Part shown: in pieces, positions 18,290-27,061 of the stretch
Numbering within the stretch: position 1 is the stretch's first letter
Layout: every line of letters starts with the position of its first letter
NCBI RefSeq assembly: GCF_000174015.1
Contig: NZ_ACFE01000004.1
Span: 124,001-188,000, forward strand
Source: Lancefieldella rimae ATCC 49626
Lineage (GTDB): Bacteria; Actinomycetota; Coriobacteriia; Coriobacteriales; Atopobiaceae
Length of the DNA: 64,000 nt
Direction: 5' to 3'
Position numbers and translations under genes: made by a program
Notes under the pieces: model-generated
Databases searched by the model: none
Seen by the model: only the letters and a program-made list of their open reading frames with translations
Told to the model about the DNA's origin: nothing

Positions 18290-19345
18290 TTATCGGTTTT
18301 CAATATGTGCCACGTTTTTGATGGAGATTGTCATTCTGCCATCTGATTCTCGTGTAAACTCCAAAAATCCCGGATGATTAGTCATCTCCGAAGGAAAGGT
18401 AATCTCGATGCCGGTATCCGTCCGAATCTTGTGACTACGTGTCATGCGTCCGGCAGGCCCTCGTTTAACCGAGACTTCCTCCGGCAAGTGCTTCTCGGCG
18501 GCTCGCGCCTCATAGCGCTCACAAATCTCCGGCCTGTCCTCAAAAACCTGGCGCCCGACGTTGACGGGATCAACCGTTTCGTGTACTTCAACGGCGGCGG
18601 CAACGGCCGCTTTTGCACGAGACACTTCCACTGCCGGCTCAAGGTTATACTCTTCGGCCAATTCCTGAACAATGCCGGTAACCTCGCTGATTACTTCTTG
18701 GCTTGACGCCTCGGAAGAGCACTGCAAAAAGAGTTCGGACATGATATGACGAGCCTGACCAGCCATAAGGCGCTCATGATCGTGAAAATCAATTGAACCC
18801 GTACCCAAATCAATGACTGCATAGGTATCGACTTTTTGTGTGGGATTTGGAAGTGTGGCATCCTGTCGCAAAATCTCATTAGACGTTGCGGACACGTCGT
18901 GGACAAATGCCTGTTTTCTTGGGAGAAGCACAATCGCAAAGAGTCGGCGAGTATCCCCGTCAAAAGCATCATCATCGCCACTCGCCTCATCTGCAGTATC
19001 CGCAGATGTTGCAGCATCGGTGTTGAGATAGTCTGCCACCAAAAGATCACACTGCTCGGTTTCATCAACCTTGCGAAGATTTTCCCAGAACCACTGGGCA
19101 ATCTGCGCGGAAAACTCCACGAATCCAAAATCGCCGTGTGTATATTCTTGAAGCCCGCCTGCAAAGTTGCTCTTCTCGGCAAACTCACCGTGGCGAGATT
19201 CCGGATTTGACGTAATCTTGCGAAGGCGGCGCTGCACGTACGAGCGCGTCTGCCTGTCCTCCAGATCCAAAGCGGTGTCAGAAAAGTGCTTTGTGCCCGT
19301 CTCAAAATCAAAGACGTGCAGGATGGCTTTGGAAACGCGAAGCAT
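18290..19345 (-). CDS. Nucleoid-associated protein, NdpA/YejK (37-kDa) family
   Basis: 351 residues, close to the family's usual 335. The N-terminus (RVSKAILHVFDFETG) and C-terminal stretch (GIEITFPSEM followed by ISIKNVAHIENR) match the NA37 family, whose Enterobacterial member YejK associates with the nucleoid and topoisomerase IV. An acidic insert (ADEASGDDDAFDGD) near 115-130 is not part of the typical fold. The ATG has TTAGGAG 8 nt upstream. It lies 36 nt after the EIIA gene in the same direction, so the two are probably co-transcribed, though no functional link is obvious. Confidence 0.82.
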   Translation of the reverse strand: MLRVSKAILHVFDFETGTKHFSDTALDLEDRQTRSYVQRRLRKITSNPESRHGEFAEKSNFAGGLQEYTHGDFGFVEFSAQIAQWFWENLRKVDETEQCDLLVADYLNTDAATSADTADEASGDDDAFDGDTRRLFAIVLLPRKQAFVHDVSATSNEILRQDATLPNPTQKVDTYAVIDLGTGSIDFHDHERLMAGQARHIMSELFLQCSSEASSQEVISEVTGIVQELAEEYNLEPAVEVSRAKAAVAAAVEVHETVDPVNVGRQVFEDRPEICERYEARAAEKHLPEEVSVKRGPAGRMTRSHKIRTDTGIEITFPSEMTNHPGFLEFTRESDGRMTISIKNVAHIENR

Positions 19346-19381
19346 GTACTAAAACTCCTAACGGGGCAAAAAAGCCGAACT

Positions 19382-19945
19382 CTATCGTGAAACGTGCAGA
19401 ATAGGATCGCCAAGCTTGACCAAAGGACGGCCGCCTACCAGTGTGCCCGACTCCCCAACCAAATCGATATGACTAAACTTGTCCGCATTGGTAACGGTAA
19501 TGACAATCACGTTTTCATATCCGGCAGACTCAATGCCCAACGAATCAAATGCGATAAGCGGAGTTCCGGCCTTAACGTTGTCATTTGCATGCACGAAACG
19601 CTTGAAACCCTTACCGTTCATCTTGACGGTATCCACGCCAATATGAATCAAAATCTCAATACCGCTCTCAGTAGTCAGACCAATTGAGTGGTTGGTTACA
19701 TTGGTAGCGGTTACGCGAGCATCACACGGAGCGTAGATACAGTCAAGGCCAACGGGCAAAATGCCATAACCTTCGCCAAAAAGACCGCTTGAGATTATCT
19801 CATCATGAACCTCTTGTACGCTCACCAAAACACCTGAGCAGGGGGCATATACGGTGTCCTCCCGTGTCGTAAACGTGGCCTTCTGCGGTGTCTCGTCATC
19901 GTTGGCAGACACGAACACATTTTTGACCTTGGACCAAAGACCCAT
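19382..19945 (-). CDS. Glucose-family PTS enzyme IIA
   Basis: 187 residues forming a complete IIA-Glc domain. Two active-site histidines are visible: His86 in TNHSIG and the phosphorylated His101 in ILIHIGVDTV; the KGFKRFV stretch typical of the family follows. It carries phosphate from HPr to a IIB domain for sugar uptake, and in other phyla also signals sugar status. It is a stand-alone protein (Crr-like), not fused to IIBC. A strong ACAGGAGGA precedes the ATG. It leads the two-gene run with the nucleoid protein. No IIBC transporter is near, so it presumably serves permeases encoded elsewhere. Confidence 0.93.
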   Translation of the reverse strand: MGLWSKVKNVFVSANDDETPQKATFTTREDTVYAPCSGVLVSVQEVHDEIISSGLFGEGYGILPVGLDCIYAPCDARVTATNVTNHSIGLTTESGIEILIHIGVDTVKMNGKGFKRFVHANDNVKAGTPLIAFDSLGIESAGYENVIVITVTNADKFSHIDLVGESGTLVGGRPLVKLGDPILHVSR

Positions 19946-20041
19946 GATTCCTCCTGTAGCTCAATACGTTTGACGAGAAGCGCTTCATGCGCGCGGTATC
20001 ATTCTACCGGTAACCATTCTACCTAAGTGGGACGCCAAACG

Positions 20042-20081
20042 AAACGGACGGATATTCAAAAGTTGAATATCCGTCCGTTTT
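20042..20081. terminator. Long perfect hairpin terminator
   Basis: An 18-bp perfect stem (5' arm 20042-20059, 3' arm 20063-20080, core ACGGACGGATATTCAA) with a 3-nt AAG loop and A/T ends. It lies between the 3' end of the permease gene (20132) and the start of the EIIA gene (19945), both on the minus strand, so it should end the permease transcript. Confidence 0.85.
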
Positions 20082-20131
20082 ACCCACCGGTGTAAGAAAC
20101 CAAGCGCGTAAATGCTTTCGCCTGTGCCTCT

Positions 20132-22240
20132 TTAGCTGATCCTGCGATTACCCCGGAAGATAATGCTGCGCGCCGTGAAATAGGTCAGCAGGAAATAGCC
20201 GCCATATACCGCAAGCACCAATGCAATCGTTCCGACTAACGAAGAGGCGATATCGATGCCCCCTACAATAGAAACCACATCCGCCACAATTGAAAGCGCT
20301 ACAAACGCATGAGCACTCGCAACGATCAAAGGCAAGAGGAAATAAACACCGATCTGAATGAACAGCGCTCGGTTTACCGTGCTTCTCTCAGCACCAAGCT
20401 CCGCCAAAACCCGATACGCGCGTACGTTATCCGATGCTTCAGAGAGCTGCTGCAGAGCAAAGATTGAAGCGCAGGCAATAAGCAGGATAAAGCCAATATA
20501 CAGCGCAAGATAGGTAACGGCTGCCGTCATAAGGCTGGTTCTTTCTGCGGTCTCTTTGGTTGAGGAGAGATTCAGCACTGCCCACTCGTCTTTATCTTCA
20601 TCACCGAGAAGAATGCCGTTACCAAAAGCGGTCTTTTTGGCATCTTGAAGGGTCTTCTCGCCCGCATCTTTTGTTTGAGCGTAGTTGACGAAAAGAACCG
20701 AGCTCTCCAGAGAAGCTTCTTTGGGCAGAGCATTATCAGAGACGACCAATGTTCCTGTTGCAGAATGCTCACTTACACTGCCGGGCATCCGAAGCTTATC
20801 GTCGTAGCCACCGGCAACCGAATGATACGTCGTACCATAGAGATCAAGTGTCTTGTTGTCCTGCGAATACTTCTTCCAGAAATCTATTACTTTGGCATTT
20901 GAAGTGGTCCAGACGAGATATCCGTCTTGGCCAAAGTCAACCGGAGACAGCCCGTTTATTTGCCGTATACGGTTATATTGCGAAGCCGTAATAATGGGAA
21001 CGGGCAGAGATCCCACCATATCATCGTCTACATACCCGGGATAAATAGAGCTTGGATTAACGCCGGCATGTTTTGCAAATACCCCAAAGTTCAACTCAAC
21101 CTCACCACGAGAATCTTTGACCATATAAAAGTCAACCTGAGTAGAAGTATCCATCAAAGAATCCCACTTGGGATAGCGGGAGCGAGCAAGCTCATTTAGG
21201 TCCATCGTAGATATGCTTTTGGGATCCATGCTGTGGTTGACGGTCATGGAAAGCGTTGCATCAACCGAAGTAATGGCTTTGAACTGTGCATTTATCGCTT
21301 CAACAAGCGAGAAACCCGAGCAAAAGCCACAAATAGCAATAAAGAGCATGGCGCACACCATCGAGATGGAAAGCCACGCCGTATTTACCCTGCTGTTGAA
21401 CTGGCGCAGAGTAAAAGCATTCAAACCGCGAAAATAAAAACTCTTCCTTGATTGCACAAAGCGAAGCAAAAACCCCGACATCGAAAAGAAAAAGAGCAAC
21501 GTTCCTACAGACACCAAAGCCGTTGCGCCCGCAAATTCTCCGTCCATCTTTCTCATACCGTTATGCAGCAGCATACGATATGAAATGCCGATGATAACAA
21601 GTGAGGCAATAAACAAAACGACGGAAACAGCAAGATTTCTGACTTTTATGTTTTCACTCACCTTATCGGCGTCAATAAGATCAATGAGCTTGTAGCGTGA
21701 AATCGTCACGACATTAAAAAGCAGTGACACCGCAAACATAATGGTGAAGTACACAATGGTTGAAATACATGAATGTGCAGAAAAGACAAAGGTAAATTCT
21801 TTAATCTGCGCGTCAAAAAGACGTGCCGTGGCATAGGTCATCAGCTGTGAGCCAAAAACACCCGCAACAAGTCCAACCGCAAGCGCCAACACACCAACAA
21901 TCAACGTCTCTAACACGATAATTTTTGAAACATCTTGTCGTGTCATGCCTAAGGTGAGATACATGCCAAACTCATGTTTGCGGCGGCGAATCAAAAAACG
22001 ATTTGCATAGACAACCAAAAAGCCTAAAACAATGGCCAGAAATACCGAAACACCCGTGATAACCCCGGCCAGCAGTTGCACGATGGCGCGGCTGTCATCA
22101 CTGAGATTTAAGACAACCGTCTGTTGTGTGATGGAATTGAACGCATAAAAGAGAGCCACACCTATCGCAAGCGTCAAGAAATAAACGCTAAAATCACGGA
22201 TGGACTTACGTACATTTCCAAGAGCAATTTTAGCGTACAT
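20132..22240 (-). CDS. BceB-like ABC transporter permease (FtsX type)
   Basis: 702 residues. Starts MYAKIALGNVRKSIRDFSVYF, typical of BceB/YtrF permeases, then four membrane helices, a large extracellular domain (about 320-560) and more FtsX-type helices at the C-terminus. In Firmicutes such permeases bind lipid-II-targeting peptide antibiotics and signal to a partner histidine kinase. ATG 22238-22240 overlaps the ATPase stop by 11 nt, with GGGAGG upstream. With the ATPase gene and the kinase and regulator at 24272-26027, it makes a complete set. A longer frame to 22405 lies entirely within the ATPase gene and was rejected. Confidence 0.88.
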   Translation of the reverse strand: MYAKIALGNVRKSIRDFSVYFLTLAIGVALFYAFNSITQQTVVLNLSDDSRAIVQLLAGVITGVSVFLAIVLGFLVVYANRFLIRRRKHEFGMYLTLGMTRQDVSKIIVLETLIVGVLALAVGLVAGVFGSQLMTYATARLFDAQIKEFTFVFSAHSCISTIVYFTIMFAVSLLFNVVTISRYKLIDLIDADKVSENIKVRNLAVSVVLFIASLVIIGISYRMLLHNGMRKMDGEFAGATALVSVGTLLFFFSMSGFLLRFVQSRKSFYFRGLNAFTLRQFNSRVNTAWLSISMVCAMLFIAICGFCSGFSLVEAINAQFKAITSVDATLSMTVNHSMDPKSISTMDLNELARSRYPKWDSLMDTSTQVDFYMVKDSRGEVELNFGVFAKHAGVNPSSIYPGYVDDDMVGSLPVPIITASQYNRIRQINGLSPVDFGQDGYLVWTTSNAKVIDFWKKYSQDNKTLDLYGTTYHSVAGGYDDKLRMPGSVSEHSATGTLVVSDNALPKEASLESSVLFVNYAQTKDAGEKTLQDAKKTAFGNGILLGDEDKDEWAVLNLSSTKETAERTSLMTAAVTYLALYIGFILLIACASIFALQQLSEASDNVRAYRVLAELGAERSTVNRALFIQIGVYFLLPLIVASAHAFVALSIVADVVSIVGGIDIASSLVGTIALVLAVYGGYFLLTYFTARSIIFRGNRRIS

Positions 22241-23069
22241 CAGCGCCCTCCCCTCCCAGGAAGGAAACGACGTCCATAATCTCATCAAAGAACTGCTTAC
22301 GGCCCTTCTCGCCACGAACGATCTCGTTAAAGATGCGACCGTCTTTGATAAAGACCACACGGTGCGCATAGGAGGCCGCAAACGAGTCGTGGGTAACCAT
22401 GGCAATGGTAGCTCCCGTGCGGTTCATACCCTCAAAGCTCTCAAGCAGAGCGCGGGCATTCTTGGAATCAAGGGAACCCGTGGGTTCGTCCGCCAGCACA
22501 AGCGAGGGGTTGGTGACGATTGCGCGAGCCGCAGCTACGCGTTGACGCTGGCCACCGGACATCTCGTGCGGGAACTTGTCGAGCACCTCGGATATCTCCA
22601 GGCGATGCGCCACTTCCTCCACGCGCTGAAGCGTCTCTTTGGCGCTCACGTGGCCGATGGTCAGCGAGAGCGCAATGTTCTCCCGGGCCGTCAGCGTATC
22701 CAACAGATTGGCATCCTGAAAGATGAAGCCCAAACGATCGCGGCGAAACGTTGCAAGGTCACGGCCACGCAGACTGGTAATCTCTTGATCGTCAACGAAG
22801 ATGTGGCCTGCCGTCGGCTGGTCGATGGTGGAGATGCAATTCAAAAGCGTTGTCTTACCGGATCCCGAAGGTCCCATAATGGCAATGAACTCACCGCGTT
22901 GAACGGATAGGTTGATGCCGTCGAGTGCCTTGGTGATGTTGTTTCTCGCTCCGTAATATTTCTCAAGATTCTGACATACCAGTACAAACTTCGGTAAAGC
23001 AGAGTTGTGAGTTGGCTGAGCTGTCTGCTGCATATGGACACCGGCAGGGGCAATGGGGCTATTGGGCAT
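22230..23069 (-). CDS. BceA-like ABC transporter ATP-binding protein
   Basis: 279 residues. A polar N-terminal extension of about 40 residues (PNSPIAPAGVHMQQTAQP) precedes a complete ABC domain: Walker A GPSGSGKTT, signature MSGGQRQRVAAARAI, Walker B LVLADEPTGSLD and the switch His in VTHDS. This is the MacB/BceA subfamily that powers FtsX-type permeases. AAAGGAGAC lies 5 nt before the ATG at 23067-23069. Its stop overlaps the permease start, so the two are co-translated. The N-terminal extension is longer than in BceA proteins and its role is unknown. Confidence 0.92.
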   Translation of the reverse strand: MPNSPIAPAGVHMQQTAQPTHNSALPKFVLVCQNLEKYYGARNNITKALDGINLSVQRGEFIAIMGPSGSGKTTLLNCISTIDQPTAGHIFVDDQEITSLRGRDLATFRRDRLGFIFQDANLLDTLTARENIALSLTIGHVSAKETLQRVEEVAHRLEISEVLDKFPHEMSGGQRQRVAAARAIVTNPSLVLADEPTGSLDSKNARALLESFEGMNRTGATIAMVTHDSFAASYAHRVVFIKDGRIFNEIVRGEKGRKQFFDEIMDVVSFLGGEGADVR

Positions 23070-23234
23070 GAGATGTCTCCTTTGAACAAGACGTTCTTCT
23101 CGCGTACGAATGTCTTTATCATCACACGGGCGCATCCACAAAGCCATCGATACACCTTACAAAAACCTTACGGTTTTATCACATTGCTTGCGCCATAATA
23201 GGATAAACAAAATGGCAACCATACGGGAGCTTCT

Positions 23235-24275
23235 ATGGAGCTTGTAATCAAACGATTCGGTGAGTTGAGTGCGGAAGAACTCTACGAGATTCTTTCTCTC
23301 AGAGCGGAAACCTTCATTGCTCAGCAAAAAATTGTCTACAACGATTTAGACGGTCTCGATTATCGTGCCACACACGTTTTTTATCTGGATACTCCACAAG
23401 GTGAAGAGACGCAGGGCGAGAAGACCGTTGCTGCCTATCTGCGTATACTTGATCCAGGTATCGTATATCCTCAACCGACGATCGGTCGTGTGTGCTCGCG
23501 CCGTAAGGGATGCGGTATTGGTGGCAAACTCTTACGCGATACCATTGCCTATCTGGCAGAAAATACCGGATCCTCGACACTTCTTGTAGAAGCTCAGGCT
23601 AGTGCGGAAGCCGTATACCGCCGTGAGGGCTTTGAGCAGACGGTTCAAACAGACGGTCCAATTGAACACTTTGGCGTTAAGCACCATCTGATGTCGCTTG
23701 ACCTCAACAAGGTACGCAAAATCTCAGGCATTGACGGCATGCCTGAAAAAATTGATGAATCCTGCGTAACCATACGCCCCGTACACGCAGATGAACTGTC
23801 ACTTTTACAGCGTATCAGCACCAATGCCTTTGTCGATACCTTCTTAGCTTTCAAGACCGCCGACGATCTTGCCGATTACGTCGAGGATGCGTACGGCGCA
23901 GATACCCTCGCACAAGAACTTGCAGACCCTGAAGCTGCCTTTTATTTTATTGAAGTCAACCGTGAGGTTGTGGGATACCTTAAACTAAGCGTCGGATACG
24001 CACAAACCGAAGCACAGCGTGCAGACTCCCTTGAGGTGCAGCGTATTTACCTGCTGCCTTCCTATCAGGGTCGTGGTCTTGGATCTCTCCTCATGTCGTT
24101 TGCCCTTACGCAAGCCCAAAAGTTGGGTAAAACACGCGCGTGGCTCGGCGTTTGGGGACACAACGAGCCTGCAAAAGCTCTCTATGCCAAGTTTGGTTTC
24201 AAAAAGTTTGGTCATCATACCTTTGTCATAGGATCCGATCACCAGACAGATGAACTTTGGGAAAGAGCCATTTAG
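23235..24275 (+). CDS. Tandem GNAT acetyltransferase (ElaA-like plus PaiA-like domains)
   Basis: 346 residues with two acetyl-CoA domains. Residues about 1-155 resemble ElaA (LRAETFIAQQKIVYNDLDGLD, then the CoA loop RRKGCGIGGKLL). Residues about 175-346 resemble PaiA-type acetyltransferases (VQRIYLLPSYQGRGLGSLLM with the Q/R-x-x-G-x-G/A loop, then NEPAKALYAKFGF). Both catalytic cores look intact. PaiA relatives acetylate polyamines; ElaA's substrate is unknown. GGGAG precedes the ATG. It is the only plus-strand gene between the ABC pair and the two-component pair and overlaps the kinase stop by 4 nt, tail to tail. Whether it acts in the same resistance process is a guess. Confidence 0.88.
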   Translation: MELVIKRFGELSAEELYEILSLRAETFIAQQKIVYNDLDGLDYRATHVFYLDTPQGEETQGEKTVAAYLRILDPGIVYPQPTIGRVCSRRKGCGIGGKLLRDTIAYLAENTGSSTLLVEAQASAEAVYRREGFEQTVQTDGPIEHFGVKHHLMSLDLNKVRKISGIDGMPEKIDESCVTIRPVHADELSLLQRISTNAFVDTFLAFKTADDLADYVEDAYGADTLAQELADPEAAFYFIEVNREVVGYLKLSVGYAQTEAQRADSLEVQRIYLLPSYQGRGLGSLLMSFALTQAQKLGKTRAWLGVWGHNEPAKALYAKFGFKKFGHHTFVIGSDHQTDELWERAI

Positions 24276-25318
24276 CGTGCGAGAAGATCTGCCATGCTCT
24301 CGCTAAACGTAATGGTAACCGCAGTTCCCACACCTACCTCAGACGATACGGCCACGGAAAGTCCCATCTTGGTACACAGCTGATGAACCAAATACAATCC
24401 AATGCCGGTTGATTTGGCATATTTGCGGCCGTTTTCCCCCGTGAATGCCTTATCAAAAACCCGGGGAATATCTTGTGCGGGAATGCCGATACCGTTGTCA
24501 AAAACGGTAAGACTTGTCACATACGTTCCTGCAGAAACTTCTTTTTGATCTGCGGATATTTTAACTTCTGCCTCTCCGGGAGCAAGATCTTCTCGCCGAT
24601 ATTTTGCCGCATTGATAAGCAGCTGGCTCAAAATAAATTCGAGCCACTTAGGGTCTGCTTTGACGCAATATGCAAGATGTTCGAGGTGCGGTACAACGCC
24701 CGCATCAATCAGAGCGCGTGCATTGGCGCGAAGTGCGGCTCTCACGACACTTTCCAGACGTACCGAACGAATGGAGAAGTCTCTATCAAGAGCGGCTCCC
24801 CGTGCATAAAAAAGAGCCTGTTCAACAAGGGACTCCACCTTAGAAAGCTGAAGGTCCATGGCATCGGTTGCTTGTCCGGGATTGTTCTGTGCAATTAGGT
24901 GGGCTGCGGAAATGGGAGTTTTTATCTCGTGTACCCACATCTCAATATATTCACGATATTCTCGCGATGCCGCACGATTCTTTGCAAGCCGGTCTGCCAT
25001 TGATTTTGACATGGCTTTCAGCGCCTCATAAAAAAGCTGCTCTTCATAGGTGGTAGGTGCAGCCGACATTGAAGGTGTCAAAAAAGCATTGACGTCCATG
25101 GCTTTAAGATCTTGCGAAAGTCTTTTATAAAAGCCAAACCGATGAAGATAATCGGCGATAAGACCCACAAAAGACACGATTACGATTAAACAGATGCTGT
25201 ACCAAATGATAAACGGAGTAACGCCCGCTATATACAACGTGGCAAAAAGCACTATCGACATCGCAAGGATTGCCAGTATGGCAATCGTTCGGTTTTTGAG
25301 ATAGATAAAAAAATTCAT
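24272..25318 (-). CDS. Intramembrane-sensing histidine kinase, BceS-like
   Basis: 348 residues. Two membrane helices near the N-terminus (about 12-30 and 34-55) are joined by a very short loop, the hallmark of intramembrane-sensing kinases that listen to a BceB permease rather than a ligand. The phospho-acceptor His is in WVHEIKTP near residue 130; the ATPase core has DNGIGIPAQDIPRVFDKAF and a G-box in STGIGLYLV. ATG 25316-25318 starts 34 nt after the regulator stop; a TTG at 25372 would overlap it. The ribosome site is weak, consistent with coupling. It probably pairs with the regulator at 25353 and the transporter at 20132-23069. Confidence 0.9.
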   Translation of the reverse strand: MNFFIYLKNRTIAILAILAMSIVLFATLYIAGVTPFIIWYSICLIVIVSFVGLIADYLHRFGFYKRLSQDLKAMDVNAFLTPSMSAAPTTYEEQLFYEALKAMSKSMADRLAKNRAASREYREYIEMWVHEIKTPISAAHLIAQNNPGQATDAMDLQLSKVESLVEQALFYARGAALDRDFSIRSVRLESVVRAALRANARALIDAGVVPHLEHLAYCVKADPKWLEFILSQLLINAAKYRREDLAPGEAEVKISADQKEVSAGTYVTSLTVFDNGIGIPAQDIPRVFDKAFTGENGRKYAKSTGIGLYLVHQLCTKMGLSVAVSSEVGVGTAVTITFSESMADLLAR

Positions 25319-25352
25319 GTTTGTGCACCACACAACCCGCAGAGCCGTATGC

Positions 25353-26027
25353 CTATATGACGATATACCCAAGACCGCGCCGCGTGCTCACATACTCTTC
25401 CACACCAATACCGGCAAGCGTCTGCCTCAGATGGCTCACATTAACCGTGAGCGTATTGTCATCGACAAACTCATCCGACTGCCAAAGCTCTTCCTGAATG
25501 CGCTGACGGGACACAACGGTGCCGGCGTTACGCATCAAAATTGCCAGTATCCGCAGCTCGTTTTTGGTTAACTCCGCGCTTCCTCCTGCCGCATGAACCC
25601 GACAGGCCGCGGTGTCAAGGGTAACGCCACCGTGTGTGATCTCGGCTGACGGTTCTGCCACTACACCAACGCGACGAAGTACCGTTGCAATATGGAGCAG
25701 TAAAATCTGTGTATTATACGGTTTTGCCACAAAGTCGTCGGCACCCAAAGAGAGCATCATAAGTTCATCAAGATCGGAGTTTCTGCTGGTTACTGCAATA
25801 ATGGCAACGTTGCTCTTTTGTCGCACTTCTCGGCATACGTGCTGTCCGTCCACTCCCGGCAAATTGAGATCCAAAAGAACCAAATCAACTCCGGACTGTA
25901 AAATTTGCCCGGGAACATCGACAAACGACGTAAGCGCACATGCGTCATATCCATTGCGCTGCAACAGCGTCACAAGCTCATCTCTGATTTTTTGGTCGTC
26001 TTCAACTACCAGTAGTTTTTGCATCAT
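25353..26027 (-). CDS. OmpR-type response regulator, BceR-like
   Basis: 224-225 residues. The receiver domain (about 1-115) has the acidic pair in VVEDD, the phosphorylation Asp in VLLDLNLPG and the Lys in VAKPYN. A winged-helix DNA-binding domain follows, ending in STRRGLGYIVI. The start ATG (26025-26027) shares one base with the tatD stop (TGATG), so it is translated by reinitiation from tatD; a second ATG follows directly. Downstream is the kinase. The likely target is the promoter of the ABC pair at about 23070-23234, by analogy with BceR; I cannot see a clear repeat pair there. Confidence 0.92.
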   Translation of the reverse strand: MMQKLLVVEDDQKIRDELVTLLQRNGYDACALTSFVDVPGQILQSGVDLVLLDLNLPGVDGQHVCREVRQKSNVAIIAVTSRNSDLDELMMLSLGADDFVAKPYNTQILLLHIATVLRRVGVVAEPSAEITHGGVTLDTAACRVHAAGGSAELTKNELRILAILMRNAGTVVSRQRIQEELWQSDEFVDDNTLTVNVSHLRQTLAGIGVEEYVSTRRGLGYIVI

Positions 26028-27061
26028 CAATCCAAACCACACAGGCGCAGCGCATTGGTCCAAAGCGCATCATAGGTTTCTTGTTTTGAAGCCACACCGG
26101 CTTCGGCACGTATGCGGGCGAGAAGTTCTGCGGAAAACGCCACCATCGCAGGTTCACACTCACTGCCGCGCAAGGGCTCGGGAGCCATATAGGGCGCATC
26201 CGTCTCCGAAAGTATCTGCGCACTTGGACATGCCAGTGCGGCACTCCGGATATCTTCCGAGCGCTTAAACGTTGCCGCTCCGCCAAATGCGACATAACAG
26301 CCAAGTTCCACAAAGGGTGCCATAACTTCCACGCCGTCAGTAAAGCAATGCAGATCGCAGCCGGCCTCAGGGACACCTTCCTGCTCAAGAATGGTTTGCG
26401 CCACATCATGTGCGTGGGTATTGCCTTCTCCGTCACGAAGATGCAGCTCCACGGGCAAACGATGCTCATGCGCCATACGGAGTTGCGCCCGAAAAGCACG
26501 TACCTGAGCTTCCTCACAAACCTCACAGTACGGCCCAAAATCAAGGCCAATCTCACCTACACCAAGCGTACGCTCACATGCAAGCAACTGCTCCATGCGC
26601 GCACGGGCGTCATCATCAAAATCCGCCGCCGAATACGGATGCGCACCCGCAATGACGAAAACATTTTCAAGAAGCTCCGGAACATTCTCGTATGCACCCG
26701 CAAACGTTGGCGGCACGAGACCGCACTCTGCAAAGCGTGAGAGATATTCGCGAGCCTTTGCAATGGTTTTGCCAAACCACGCCTCCAGCGCCTGAGGATC
26801 TTTCCACGTATCCGGAAACTCATGAGCAAACGCTGGATCTATGGGGCATACCAAAAGTCGCACACCCGCAAGAGCCGCACGCACAAGCGATAGAGCCGCA
26901 TCATGGTCTTCCAGAGATCCCAGGTGCCCGTGGGTATCAGCAAGAGGAGCAAGAGGGGTGGGCGCTTCATGGGCACGACCGCGAATATCGTGAAAAAGAC
27001 AGCTGTCTTCAAACGTCAACGAATCGACGTCAGCCATGGACAAATGTGGTTTCTTCCCCAT
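26027..27061 (-). CDS. TatD family metal-dependent hydrolase (nuclease)
   Basis: 344 residues, about 80 longer than usual TatD; the extra is an N-terminal stretch and an insert. The metal ligands H-x-H are in LADTHGHLGS near 50-58, Glu is in LGVGEIGLDFG, and ETDAPYMAPEP carries the late Asp. TatD enzymes act as 3'-5' exonucleases or D-aminoacyl-tRNA-type hydrolases. ATG 27059-27061 has AGAAGGAGGGG 4 nt upstream, the best ribosome site in the area, and starts inside the end of rsmA. It sits between rsmA and the two-component regulator, and metG-tatD-rsmA is a widespread cluster. Confidence 0.9.
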   Translation of the reverse strand: MGKKPHLSMADVDSLTFEDSCLFHDIRGRAHEAPTPLAPLADTHGHLGSLEDHDAALSLVRAALAGVRLLVCPIDPAFAHEFPDTWKDPQALEAWFGKTIAKAREYLSRFAECGLVPPTFAGAYENVPELLENVFVIAGAHPYSAADFDDDARARMEQLLACERTLGVGEIGLDFGPYCEVCEEAQVRAFRAQLRMAHEHRLPVELHLRDGEGNTHAHDVAQTILEQEGVPEAGCDLHCFTDGVEVMAPFVELGCYVAFGGAATFKRSEDIRSAALACPSAQILSETDAPYMAPEPLRGSECEPAMVAFSAELLARIRAEAGVASKQETYDALWTNALRLCGLD

